Source: a virus
Strand: one strand, 5' to 3'
Virus record (IMG/VR): IMGVR_UViG_3300008108_000179
Span: 1-39,275 of that record
Length of the DNA stretch: 39,275 nucleotides
In this document: piece after piece, positions 10,301 to 18,200 of the stretch
Numbering within the stretch: the first letter of the stretch is position 1
How the letters are laid out: each line of letters opens with the position of its first letter
Translations under genes and position numbers: made by a program
The notes under the pieces: generated by a model
What the model was told of the DNA's origin: nothing
The model's input: the letters and a program-made list of their open reading frames with translations, nothing else
Database searches by the model: none

Positions 10301-10455
10301 TGTGCAATATCGCCTGCCAAATAAATGATTGAATCTTCCGTACCTCTACTACGGATTTCTTCAAACATCTTTTCAAATACACCTCTAAATTCTTTGTGCC
10401 TCTTTACGTTACGGATGTGTATATCCGCTATATGATAAATTCTTTTTAAATTCAT
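7303..10455 (-). CDS. Single-chain Mre11-Rad50 (SbcD-SbcC; T4 gp47-gp46) recombination nuclease
   Basis: This 1,050-residue protein joins both halves of the Mre11-Rad50 complex, which processes DNA ends for recombination-dependent replication. Residues 1 to about 370 are the metallophosphoesterase: D11-x-H13, G-D49, G-N84-H85-D, H157-G, G-D191-x-H193, then S-L-V-Q-Q-N-F-G-E typical of Mre11. Residues from about 375 are Rad50-like: Walker A A-P-N-A-A-G-K-S-S (405-413), coiled coil, zinc-hook-like C726-Q-F-C729, returning coiled coil, signature C-S-G-M-E (961-965) and Walker B F-L-V-I-D-E-G-F-G-T-L-D (988-999). In T4 and most bacteria these are two genes, and here no stop or restart separates them. 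Its start overlaps the primase stop (ATGA), so translation is coupled. All catalytic motifs are present, so it is probably active. Confidence 0.95.
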   Translation of the reverse strand: MNLKRIYHIADIHIRNVKRHKEFRGVFEKMFEEIRSRGTEDSIIYLAGDIAHAKLEMSPELVKEISWLFTECTKHCPTILIAGNHDCNMNNSDRLDVLTPIVEALNLENFHYLKDTQTFWLDGVAFSVFSIFDNKDNWIMADDFSLSSARLKVALFHGPVDHSQTDVGYVVSSRHFTTDMFDGFHLALLGDIHKRQELISPKGCKCVYAGSLVQQNFGETLDKHGFLVWDLETLTYEEVDIKNDYGYYTMDIIGGVVPDVTDLPLYPRLRVRFSNTDAVDTKKAITEIKVKYGVEDFTTIRTDSLAKKKTGDRDNQLELEDITDITYQNSLITDYIGRMMPFVTDEEIQGIQSLNKEINGRIELDELTRNVKWKPVRFEFSNMFSYGEDNVINFSKVNGLMGLFAPNAAGKSSLFDAISFCLFDKCSRAYKASHIMNNRKADFHCQLDFEVEGVQYFIRREARTINKGKNVKVDVQFWRVVDGVTESLNGTERRDTNQVIEGYVGRYEDFVMTALSLQGNNALFIDKSQSERKDLLAQFMGLDIFDKLYEAASNEIKEVAVLIRNFKRTDFTTELAQKETDLKETKKELSDLESQSKTLNKDKEGIQNGISDLKESLTPIDTKLDIKALGVSKSTIESKIQTNETDKESKRSKINEYGELLGEVSQSINQHAVVNGMDIDDAKKEWDLAKGKIADIQTQIDKLESQYESNLEKLKHLEQHEYDPNCQFCMNNVFVKDAIATKEIVKTQESQLEVLNLSHQMLIKSTEPYSEVDDVWTKLVELRNKYHKGVVVREKAEAELGTLETQKQLLQNQLDTTEADIAKYYESEATIQKNIEINNQIKLLEFDKKEVDKKITELNKKITASTMKIGSIQAFIDSTKKQMEEVKELESKSNLYTYYLDAVKKDGVPYELISKAMPVIENEVNNILAQVVDFSLLMDTDGKNINAKIVYEDQEWTLEMCSGMEKFISGLAIRVALINICGLPRPNFLVIDEGFGTLDADNLSSLFMMMQYLKTQFDFIWVISHLEQMRDIVDGLIEIKKEHGFSKIKF

Positions 10456-11387
10456 ATATTATTTAGTTTTGCCATCATCAAGTCTTCCCACGAAGTTTCT
10501 TTGGCATCTTTTAAAATTTCATTTACTTTTTGAAAACCCATCTCACCAGCATCTTTATCGGTTGGAATGATATTACGAACTCTTATACCATTCTTCATAA
10601 ACCAATCAGTATGTTTAGTGGAATCTTCAACGGCATCAGAATCTAACATAATCGTTACATCCTTAACACCTTTCTCTAATATTTTATTCTTTAATTTACT
10701 TAGCAAGAACTTGCCTAATAACGGAATTACATTTCTCTTTACCGAGAATGAATCAAATACACCTTCAACGAGGGTAATTGGTTCGTTCCAATTAATCATA
10801 TTCTCAAATACAATTACATCTCTGCTAATTGGTGGGTTCTTATACTTCATTTTATCATCTTCATAGAATGAACGAGCTACAAAGTAATTAAGGTCACCAT
10901 TATCATCGTAAGAAGGTATAATAACTCTGCCACCATAAAGTCCATCTTCACAATATCCGATGTTATACTTTACAATATCAGCTTTAGTGATACCCCTTTT
11001 ATTTAAATAGTGTATAGCTTGATTATATGAAGGATTGATACCCTTTGGTTTGAAGTATAGTTGTTTAAATTCTTTTGGTAGTTGTAATTTGGCTACATAT
11101 TCCTCTTTGGAATCGTATTCAGGTTCGTCACCATATACATCCTTTACAACTGCTATATCCCTAAGGTCTACATTTAATTTACGAAGAAGTGAACTTATAC
11201 TTCTACCCTTAGAATCACATACCCAACAATGCCATCTTTGAGTATCTAAGTTTACTTGCAACTTCTTTTTGTGGTGGTTACAAAACGGACAATGGTGTGC
11301 CTGCTCATTTCCCTTTAAGGATGAACCCACTCCTAATGCCGAGTCTAATATGGTGATTATTTTTAATTTGTTTCTACCCGATAGCAT
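10452..11387 (-). CDS. DNA primase, DnaG/T4 gp61-like
   Basis: This 311-residue protein makes RNA primers for lagging-strand synthesis. The N-terminus has a four-cysteine zinc ribbon (C33-P-F-C36 and C54-W-V-C57) that recognises template. The C-terminal half has a TOPRIM core with the catalytic glutamate in T-L-V-E208-G-V-F-D and the acidic metal-binding motif I-M-L-D249-S-D251. The length is close to T4 gp61 and much shorter than bacterial DnaG, because the helicase-binding C-terminal domain is absent. It is the first gene of a two-gene unit with the Mre11-Rad50 fusion and overlaps it by 4 nt. No replicative helicase is visible nearby. Confidence 0.92.
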   Translation of the reverse strand: MLSGRNKLKIITILDSALGVGSSLKGNEQAHHCPFCNHHKKKLQVNLDTQRWHCWVCDSKGRSISSLLRKLNVDLRDIAVVKDVYGDEPEYDSKEEYVAKLQLPKEFKQLYFKPKGINPSYNQAIHYLNKRGITKADIVKYNIGYCEDGLYGGRVIIPSYDDNGDLNYFVARSFYEDDKMKYKNPPISRDVIVFENMINWNEPITLVEGVFDSFSVKRNVIPLLGKFLLSKLKNKILEKGVKDVTIMLDSDAVEDSTKHTDWFMKNGIRVRNIIPTDKDAGEMGFQKVNEILKDAKETSWEDLMMAKLNNI

Positions 11388-11414
11388 ATTTTAGATTATA
11401 TCCACAAAAACTAC

Positions 11415-11422
11415 GTAAATAT
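11415..11422 (-). promoter_or_regulatory. Variant promoter element (ATATTTAC) before the primase
   Basis: The minus strand reads TTGT-ATATTTAC-GTAG, 28 nt before the primase ATG. It differs from the window consensus ATATTTAT at the last base only. It is the sole variant and precedes the only replication/recombination operon here, so it may be timed differently from the structural units. Confidence 0.4.
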
Positions 11423-11452
11423 ACAACATTTTTCGGATATATCCAAATTATT

Positions 11453-11656
11453 TTAGCCCCAATTTGAATTTTTAACATCGGATAAGAAATCTGCCAAAAA
11501 TTGAAGTTTATTTGCAATTTCTTGTCTAGGTTTATCCGATAATACCATACCTTTAAGGTCTATTAGTGATGCAGCTGCAATAGAATGTGCATCATCTTTT
11601 GAGTTTAAATATGCATCTGAAATGCCATATTTTTTACAAATTTCAGTAAGTGTCAT
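11453..11656 (-). CDS. Small hypothetical protein (67 aa)
   Basis: I do not recognise this 67-residue, probably all-helical protein. It has no signal peptide, no membrane segment and no metal-binding cluster. The N-terminal stretch T-E-I-C-K-K-Y-G-I-S-D-A-Y resembles the short helix-turn-helix of small phage regulators, but is too short to call. It follows the GIY-YIG gene after 12 nt and ends 65 nt before the primase start, so it is the last gene of a three-gene unit beginning at 12271. Coding potential is supported by the operon position and the lack of any competing frame. Confidence 0.6.
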   Translation of the reverse strand: MTLTEICKKYGISDAYLNSKDDAHSIAAASLIDLKGMVLSDKPRQEIANKLQFLADFLSDVKNSNWG

Positions 11657-11668
11657 AACGTGTGTTTA

Positions 11669-12076
11669 TTAATATATATCCTTTCGGAAGAATTTTCCTA
11701 AGATATTTTCGTTTAAGGAATTAGGGTCAGATAAGACTTCCATCTTAAACTGCCACCAAACTTCCCAATAAGTCAATGATTTTTTAGAAAAGCAAAATTG
11801 TATAATTTCTCTTTCAAAGTCCTCAGCTCTACCTTCTTTTATTTCGTTTTTAATCCATTCGTTTGATGAATAGTACTTCTCCCAATCGGATGCTTTACGA
11901 ACTACTCTTTTACGAACCTTTCCCTTTAGAGGTTTTAGGCGGCGGACTTGATTTAATGATTTTTTACCAATATAGGTTTTACCAGTAGGGATGTGTGTAA
12001 TCTTATAGACAAAACCTATCGCACCCTCTGGAGTGTTTTCTTCTGTAACATTATTTCCCTTAAATTTCCAAGACAT
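11669..12076 (-). CDS. GIY-YIG family endonuclease
   Basis: This 135-residue protein carries the GIY-YIG core near its N-terminus: G21-F-V-Y24-K-I-T followed by T-G-K-T-Y35-I-G37-K-K. Downstream are basic residues (R45-R46) and an acidic F-E-R-E-I-I-Q segment (about 88-93) that could supply the metal-binding glutamate. The spacing Y-Y-S-S-N-E-W-I-K near residues 68-76 matches small stand-alone GIY-YIG proteins of T4-like marine phages. Family members cut DNA as homing endonucleases, host-DNA-degrading enzymes or repair nucleases, and I cannot tell which applies. It lies between two small unknown genes, 3 nt from the upstream one. There is no intron or split gene nearby to suggest homing at this locus. 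Confidence 0.82.
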   Translation of the reverse strand: MSWKFKGNNVTEENTPEGAIGFVYKITHIPTGKTYIGKKSLNQVRRLKPLKGKVRKRVVRKASDWEKYYSSNEWIKNEIKEGRAEDFEREIIQFCFSKKSLTYWEVWWQFKMEVLSDPNSLNENILGKFFRKDIY

Positions 12077-12079
12077 TAA

Positions 12080-12271
12080 TTATTTCTTTGTAATACTATC
12101 AGAGTATTTCTTTTCATTTAATGTACCACCTCTAGCTTTAAATAATGCTTTATCATCTTTAGATAAATTAAGACCACCATCAGCTTCAATTTTTGTTTTA
12201 TCTCCACCTTTGGTATCAGCCTTTCCAGTTTTTGGAAGGGATTTTTCGTACATTTCTAAAATACTTGCCAT
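12080..12271 (-). CDS. Small hydrophilic hypothetical protein (63 aa)
   Basis: This 63-residue protein is lysine- and aspartate-rich and probably mostly disordered after a short N-terminal helix (A-S-I-L-E-M-Y-E-K-S-L). It has no cysteine, no membrane segment and no motif I recognise. It is the first gene after the promoter-like octamer at 12295-12302 and is followed after 3 nt by the GIY-YIG gene. It could be a minor virion or regulatory protein. No function is assigned. Confidence 0.6.
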   Translation of the reverse strand: MASILEMYEKSLPKTGKADTKGGDKTKIEADGGLNLSKDDKALFKARGGTLNEKKYSDSITKK

Positions 12272-12294
12272 TTTATATAATATTAGTTTCCAGT

Positions 12295-12302
12295 ATAAAT
12301 AT
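12295..12302 (-). promoter_or_regulatory. Putative phage promoter element (ATATTTAT)
   Basis: The minus strand reads GGTT-ATATTTAT-ACTGG, 24 nt before the ATG at 12271. The flanking GGTT is shared with the copy at 15266-15273. It starts the unit 12271-11453. Part of it overlaps nothing coding: the next gene upstream stops at 12307. Confidence 0.5.
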
Positions 12303-12306
12303 AACC

Positions 12307-13248
12307 TTATGTATCAAAACGAATGATAAAATTTAATGGATAATCAGGTAAACACTTTATAGGTTGTGGTAATTTTGCGATAGCAATCATATCCAAATTA
12401 TTATCATATAATCCAATTGTGGTAATAAATGGTGCTAAATAAGAACCAGTTGGGTCTAAAGAACTACTGTACTCATAATCATCAAAACTACCATAAATAT
12501 CTTTATTTACCACAGATTGGTATGGATATTTTGAATCTCTAATCCATTTAACGCCGGCATCATAATAAGATGATGTAACTAAATCTCCTATTCTAGTAGA
12601 ACCAGGTCTTTGAATAATTTCAGTTTTTTTACTCCCCCCATCTTCATAAACCGCAGATGGGTTTTGTGAAACATTAAATTCACTTTCCAATACTGAAATA
12701 AATACTTCATTTTCGTATATGGTTTTTGTAGAACGATAATTTAATGTGAATTGAGAAAATACAGATTGAGAAACTATATCTCTTGTCATTACTATTAAAC
12801 CTCTATCGTAAAAAATATTTCCAGCAACATTACTTCCAGAATCTAATAAATTAGAGTAACCATCATCAGTATAAATTTTTCCAGTTTGTTCATCTTGCAA
12901 TTCAACAGTACCATTTTTTATACCCTCACCATAATATTTTTGAGGAATACTAAATATAGTAATATCATCATTTATAACTCTTTCATTAGTGGATGCATAT
13001 GATTTTCTTCTACCAACTTCAAACAAAACAGAAGCAGTAGCTGAATTTGTGTAAAATTGAGATTTGATAGATTCGTAAATTACTTTTTTATTGAATCCTT
13101 GACTTTTTTCATCGTTATCAATATCAATTAATGTATTATTTGGGTTTTTACCAAATATAGGGTAGACATCGTTTTCATCCAATGTCCATTCTTTATAAAC
13201 CTTTAAAGGTCTATTAATTATATCTGATTTTGGGATTTCCTTAAACAT
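12307..13248 (-). CDS. Virion structural protein, paralogue of the next gene upstream (313 aa)
   Basis: The C-terminus I-T-T-I-G-L-Y-D-N-N-x-x-M-I-A-I-A-K-x-x-Q-P-I is a signature I associate with structural proteins of T4-like marine phages. It matches the C-terminus of the 421-residue neighbour (13327-14592) position by position. Two further blocks occur in the same order in both: F-Y-D-R-G-L-I-V-M here and F-Y-P-D-R-G-I-I-V-L there, then E-F-N-V-S-Q-N-P-S here and E-F-N-Y-S-N-N-P-T there. The sequence is beta-rich with no signal peptide. Likely location is the tail or baseplate periphery, but the exact position is unknown. It has its own promoter-like octamer and lies just past a strong terminator, so it is expressed separately from its paralogue. 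Confidence 0.75.
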   Translation of the reverse strand: MFKEIPKSDIINRPLKVYKEWTLDENDVYPIFGKNPNNTLIDIDNDEKSQGFNKKVIYESIKSQFYTNSATASVLFEVGRRKSYASTNERVINDDITIFSIPQKYYGEGIKNGTVELQDEQTGKIYTDDGYSNLLDSGSNVAGNIFYDRGLIVMTRDIVSQSVFSQFTLNYRSTKTIYENEVFISVLESEFNVSQNPSAVYEDGGSKKTEIIQRPGSTRIGDLVTSSYYDAGVKWIRDSKYPYQSVVNKDIYGSFDDYEYSSSLDPTGSYLAPFITTIGLYDNNLDMIAIAKLPQPIKCLPDYPLNFIIRFDT

Positions 13249-13264
13249 TAATTTTGTGTTTTAT

Positions 13265-13272
13265 ATAAATAT
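13265..13272 (-). promoter_or_regulatory. Putative phage promoter element (ATATTTAT)
   Basis: The minus strand reads AGAA-ATATTTAT-ATAAAACAC, 17 nt before the ATG at 13248, the shortest distance in the window. It begins 12 nt downstream of the terminator stem at 13285-13304. A terminator followed at once by this octamer is good evidence that the octamer starts transcripts. Confidence 0.55.
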
Positions 13273-13284
13273 TTCTTAAACGAA

Positions 13285-13304
13285 AAACCCCCTTTCGGGG
13301 GTTT
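13285..13304 (-). terminator. Strong intrinsic terminator with GAAA tetraloop
   Basis: The minus strand reads AAACCCCC-GAAA-GGGGGTTT followed by TTCGTTT, a perfect 8-bp stem with five G-C pairs and a stable tetraloop in otherwise very A/T-rich DNA. It lies 22 nt after the stop of the 421-residue structural gene and ends that unit. Confidence 0.9.
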
Positions 13305-13326
13305 CTATATTAAAGTTTAAGTTTTA

Positions 13327-14592
13327 TTAGAATGAAAGTTTAACTTTTATTAATACTTCTTTATCAAATGATTTTACAATTGGTTGAGAAGTTTTTGCTA
13401 CTGCAATTAATTCATTTGCATCATTATACAATCCGATTGTTGTAATATAAGTTTGCGGGTCAGTTTCAAATGTAGATTCAATAAAGAAACCATCTGCATC
13501 AATATATGTTGGATTATTTGAATAGTTAAATTCTCTATTAGTAGCTCTTACAAAGAAATGTTGAGTAGAGATATTTTCGGTTCTACGTGCTTCAAAATCA
13601 CCACCTGCTTCTATTGCTTTGTGTAATCTAAATTGATTAAATTGCTCTCTATCTTGGTTGATTGAACCACTTAAACTTCCACTTAGTAAATAAGAACCAT
13701 CTTTTGTATAAACTCTGAATGCATCAATTGAACCAACAACTGAACCTATTGCTTTTGCGTTCAATACTATAATACCTCTATCAGGATAGAATAAACCATA
13801 TCCTTCTCCTGTTGCTGGTTTTCCTACTGCTAAATCTGTTGCTGTATCTGCTGTGTTTTTGATTGTAGCTTCACTTTCAGTTCCTAAGTTTAGAGAACCA
13901 GAAACAACTTTGAATGTTCTACCACTCAATCCTAAATCATCACCAAACTTTTTACCACTATTATCAATAAAAGTAAATTTACCATTTGAACCCTGTAATT
14001 TAAGAGACCAGTTACCGGCATCCATTTTTTCTCTAAATCTACCTCTTGCTACGTTAATAACATAGATTCCGTTAGCATCGGTTGAAATACCAGAAGAATT
14101 TTCAAATGAAAACTTTGTATCGGTTGGGTCTAATAACATTGAACGATATTGAGCGTATGTTGCTTTTGTTGCTAACAATGCATTATCATTATCTGCTAAA
14201 TTCATAGAACCGCTACCATTAACATGCCCATATGCAATAGCATATTGAATTTCTGCTGTATCGGCGTATGCTATCGGGTTATAATCGTAAATGTTTGTAT
14301 AATAATATCCACTTGTTCCTAATGTTTGTGAGGAAGCAGTGTAGAATTGATTAAGTGAACCAGAATCACCAGTCCACAAACCAGTTGTTACAACTTCTAC
14401 TTTAGCGTTTACTTTATCAAAGTCACCAAATCTTTTGTACACACCAGTTGTAAAACCGGCATTAGTTGCGATTTGCTGACCAGCTGGTAGCACACTATTA
14501 AGAAGTGTTACTAATTGGTTTGAATCAATTGTACCCGTATTAGCTAAATCCCTAATTTGGGCGGTTATGTTTGGATCTGTAATTAATGCCAT
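13327..14592 (-). CDS. Virion structural protein (421 aa), paralogue of the downstream gene
   Basis: This is a beta-rich 421-residue protein without signal peptide. The N-terminal 60 residues are helical (D-P-N-I-T-A-Q-I-R-D-L-A). The rest is rich in Gly, Ser and aromatic residues, as in tail or baseplate decoration proteins. Near the C-terminus it has F-Y-P-D-R-G-I-I-V-L, E-F-N-Y-S-N-N-P-T-Y and I-T-T-I-G-L-Y-N-D-A-N-E-L-I-A-V-A-K, all shared in order with the 313-residue neighbour, so the pair arose by duplication. I recall this C-terminal block in uncharacterised structural proteins of T4-like phages of marine bacteria. It is second in a two-gene unit after 14607-15233 and is followed by a strong terminator. 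Confidence 0.8.
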   Translation of the reverse strand: MALITDPNITAQIRDLANTGTIDSNQLVTLLNSVLPAGQQIATNAGFTTGVYKRFGDFDKVNAKVEVVTTGLWTGDSGSLNQFYTASSQTLGTSGYYYTNIYDYNPIAYADTAEIQYAIAYGHVNGSGSMNLADNDNALLATKATYAQYRSMLLDPTDTKFSFENSSGISTDANGIYVINVARGRFREKMDAGNWSLKLQGSNGKFTFIDNSGKKFGDDLGLSGRTFKVVSGSLNLGTESEATIKNTADTATDLAVGKPATGEGYGLFYPDRGIIVLNAKAIGSVVGSIDAFRVYTKDGSYLLSGSLSGSINQDREQFNQFRLHKAIEAGGDFEARRTENISTQHFFVRATNREFNYSNNPTYIDADGFFIESTFETDPQTYITTIGLYNDANELIAVAKTSQPIVKSFDKEVLIKVKLSF

Positions 14593-14606
14593 TTTATATA
14601 TCTATT

Positions 14607-15233
14607 TTATGCTTTATAAGTTACTGTTACAGGGATTGTTTGAGAACCTCCAGTTTCATTTCCATAAACAGTAATAGTTGTTGCAATATCAATTGTTAAG
14701 TTTGGATTAGGAGTAAAGTTAAATCTCTTACCACTTACAACTTGTGCAGTTGTTGTAATTTCTTCTCCTAAGAATACAGGCACAGTTCCGTTTCCAGCTG
14801 TTGCTCCTTCTGTTGCAACAATTGTTCCTGCTCTTTGGTCTGCTAATACTACAGTGTAACCAGCACTTGAGTTACCAGTTGGTGTAGTTGTTGGTGTTAA
14901 TGGAACAACACCTTCGTTTTGATTTACAGCTATTTGAGGATATCCCAATCTTACGGTTGGAATTTGTGTAGTTCCTTTTGGAAGAGTCACCAATTTATAT
15001 CTCAATACTTGAGTTTCATCAGGTGATGCTTCAGTTACAGGAATAGCTCTAATTGCTGAATCGTAATAAGCTGAACCCTTTGGGTGAGCTGGTTCGTAAA
15101 GTGTATAATCAATTTCGTCATCTCCCAAAGCGAATTTGGTGATGTTAAGAGATTGACCGGATGCTAGTTTTTGTCTACCTTTTTTGGTAAGGATTGCATC
15201 TACGGTAATTTCGGTATTATCTAAATATGCCAT
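14607..15233 (-). CDS. Virion structural protein (208 aa)
   Basis: The N-terminus M-A-Y-L-D-N-T-E-I-T-V-D-A-I-L-T-K-K-G-R and the following I-T-K-F-A-L-G-D-D-E-I-D-Y-T-L-Y are strongly reminiscent of a conserved structural protein of T4-like phages of marine bacteria, whose exact place in the virion I do not know. The C-terminal half (from about residue 105) is beta-rich and looks like a separate small domain. There is no signal peptide. It is first in its unit, 33 nt after the promoter-like octamer, and is followed after 14 nt by the 421-residue structural gene. Confidence 0.78.
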   Translation of the reverse strand: MAYLDNTEITVDAILTKKGRQKLASGQSLNITKFALGDDEIDYTLYEPAHPKGSAYYDSAIRAIPVTEASPDETQVLRYKLVTLPKGTTQIPTVRLGYPQIAVNQNEGVVPLTPTTTPTGNSSAGYTVVLADQRAGTIVATEGATAGNGTVPVFLGEEITTTAQVVSGKRFNFTPNPNLTIDIATTITVYGNETGGSQTIPVTVTYKA

Positions 15234-15265
15234 TTGATATTGTTTTTTAATGCTTTATTTCTAAA

Positions 15266-15273
15266 ATAAATAT
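15266..15273 (-). promoter_or_regulatory. Putative phage promoter element (ATATTTAT)
   Basis: The minus strand reads GGTT-ATATTTAT-TTTAG, 33 nt before the ATG at 15233. It lies in the 61-nt gap after the 1,754-residue gene. I see no hairpin terminator in that gap, so read-through from the baseplate operon is possible. Confidence 0.5.
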
Positions 15274-15294
15274 AACCATTTAGTATTTTCAATC

Positions 15295-18200
15295 TTAATC
15301 AACTTCAAGTATTGGTTCACCACTACCTCTACCAGTCTTAGCCACTCTAAGAATGTTAGGATTTGTTGTAAATGTTTCTACTGGAGATAATCCGTCCGGC
15401 GTTGTTGCTGCTGTTTGCTGCGAACCTTTCCAAAATGAACGTATCATACCTTCTGCCAAATTATTTTTAAATTTATAGTGAGATGGTAAGTAACCATTTA
15501 CTGATTGTACCTCAACTACATCATTTCCTATTTGAACACTTCCACTAAAAGGTAAAGTTGACACTCTATATTTGTATTTTGTAACAGGTTGTTTTTTATA
15601 TTTTACTTGGTCTCCCGGTTGGTATCCAGAAACAGGATATCCAGATATTTGCTCATTAACAAATTCTGTATATTGCTCTTTTACTAAGAATATAGATTTT
15701 CTACTTCCCGTAAGTTGACAATTTCCAAACACTCCTTCCCAATTTCTTACAATACCATTACCTTTCTTTGCATACAAACCAAATCCCGCATTTGCTAAAG
15801 AATCTTTTTCCATTCCAATTTGTGTAGAAGTAAATACATCCACACTTCCCAACAATGTTTCACCCAATGGGAATGTAATATTAATTGAGCCTGTATTTGG
15901 ATATGTAGGATATGCAGTTTCAATTAAATTATCAAAACTATAATTTATTTTAGAATCATAGGTTGGATTTGTACTTTCTAAGATTACTATATTATTTGCA
16001 TCAACCGATGTATCATAATTTGGTAAATCAACTAAAAATGATGTTACTTCTTCATTATTAATAAAAGCATTCTTTACTGAATATTCTAATTCAATTTGAT
16101 TATCATCTGCTGTATTTATTTTTGTTTCGTAGTCATTTCTTAAAGATTCCGGTTTACTCCATTTAGTTTTACTTCTTTCCAAATAGTGAGGTTCAATTAA
16201 TAAACCTTTAGATATTTTTGCTCTAGCTGGTGCTAAATCAGCAAGAACTTCAAATAAAGATTTATCAATGTATTTTATTAATCTAATATATTCGTAAATG
16301 TCTCTGTTTTCAAGTCTTTCAAAATAGTAACTTCTTAAATCATCTAAAGTTTTATATCTATCTCTATAATCATCCGATGGGTCACCTATATAGTTATCAA
16401 TATTAAAATCACCAAACGCTTTTAATATATCCATATTCAACTCCTTAATTGGAGAGAAAAATAATCCTAAACGAGATGAATCAATAGGGGCTTGGTCAAA
16501 AGATTTTTTAGTTGCTCTTGTTTTATAAGAAAGGTCAGTTACTAATGATGCGGATTCAAAACGAATTTTATTTGAATATGTAAATCCTAAAGATGGAACT
16601 GTTGCTGTTACAGTTCTATCGTATGGTGTATATTGATATGGATATGTTGATGCAGAATACATCATACTTGCTGATGCGAACTTAACATCATAGCTTGTAT
16701 TTATAGATACGTTTTTAATACCAATATCAGATGTTCTATCTTTTGGATATTCAAAATCTAAACGGAATACTAAATCAGCGGTCGATGCTGTATATGAGTT
16801 TCCATTTATTGCGTCTGGAAATAATGTATGGTTTTCAAATTTACTTCTTAACAATGGTGTTTTCCATAAACGGAATTCATCCACATTACCTTCATAGTTA
16901 TTTCCACCAATTTGTAAGAATGAACCAGTTTCCCATTCGGTATCATCTGTTTGTAAAGACATACTAACAAATGTTGTAATTCTTGTACCATTTGTAGTTG
17001 CATATAATACTTCAAACCACGAAGAGGAATCTGGATTATTATGTCTATTAATTAAAACATTTGAATAGTATTCAGTTGAAACAGGAAAATGTAAACTTCC
17101 AGTTTTATAATCAGGTCCATATGCATAAGGTTCATCATTTATATATTCAATATAAACAGTTGAAACAAATGGAGAACCACTTACAAATGGTTCATCAAAG
17201 TATGTACTTGTTGATTTATCACCACCAAAGTTTAATTCTAATTTAGCAAATGAACCGGTAGTTTTTACTAAATCCAAACTCCACTCACTACCTGATATTA
17301 GAGTGTATATTGGATTTGGTGTATATGTTGGTTTAATTCTAAATTCAACTGCATTTGGGTAATCTCCAAAGCCAGTAATAGTTTTCCAAGGTATTTTTAC
17401 ATTTGCATCATCTTTTAAATAAATTGCTGCTGTTCTATCATCAAATGTAAATTGAGATGATGCACCTTTAGTTGGGTCTTGCGGTCCACCAAATTCCATA
17501 ATCGTTAACATGGATTGTGGTACACCATAACAAGCCATTACAGCTTTCATTGCTCTTGCTGTACCTTTATGTTTTAACAAATATGGTAAGTTATTTAAAA
17601 TTCTTCTCCACACTTCGTTATTGGCATCCTCTAAACTTCTTCCATATTTATAACCACCTTCTTTTGATGTTCCTAAAACATATTCCCACAAAAATTGAGA
17701 ATCAAATGCTCTTTTACCTTTCCAACCCAACGAATCCAACATTTGATATACCATAGCATTTGATATACCAACATCTTGCTTATGTTCTAAATTTTTATTT
17801 GCTTTTAATGCGTTTATATAACACCACAATATATCAAAGTGTTGACCAACCATATCTAAGAATAACAAAAATTCTGCATTTTGATAGTCTTCGATAATAT
17901 GTTCAGGCATATTGTTTTTCATAGAGTGTGGATTATCCACATCATAAATTGCTCCAGAGTTTGAAGCAAAATCTAGCCAACTTTGAGCTTGAGAAGTTTG
18001 CCATCCTCTAACAACTCTAAAAACAACTCCGTTTGGTGCTATATAATTTTCTTTTGGAAATGCTAAATAATGCTCTGTTTTGTATAGCCATTTTTCAAAT
18101 CCATCGAAACTTTTTATTAAATTATTAATTTTATTAGCTAAGGATTCCAGTTCTTCAGTTTGTGATAATCCTTGCTGTAAATAAACTTCCCAATTTAATG

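Noticed and set aside
12033-12326. Plus-strand open frame of 97 codons
   Set aside because: It overlaps two minus-strand genes and the promoter-like element, and the translated product is only hydrophobic shadow sequence.
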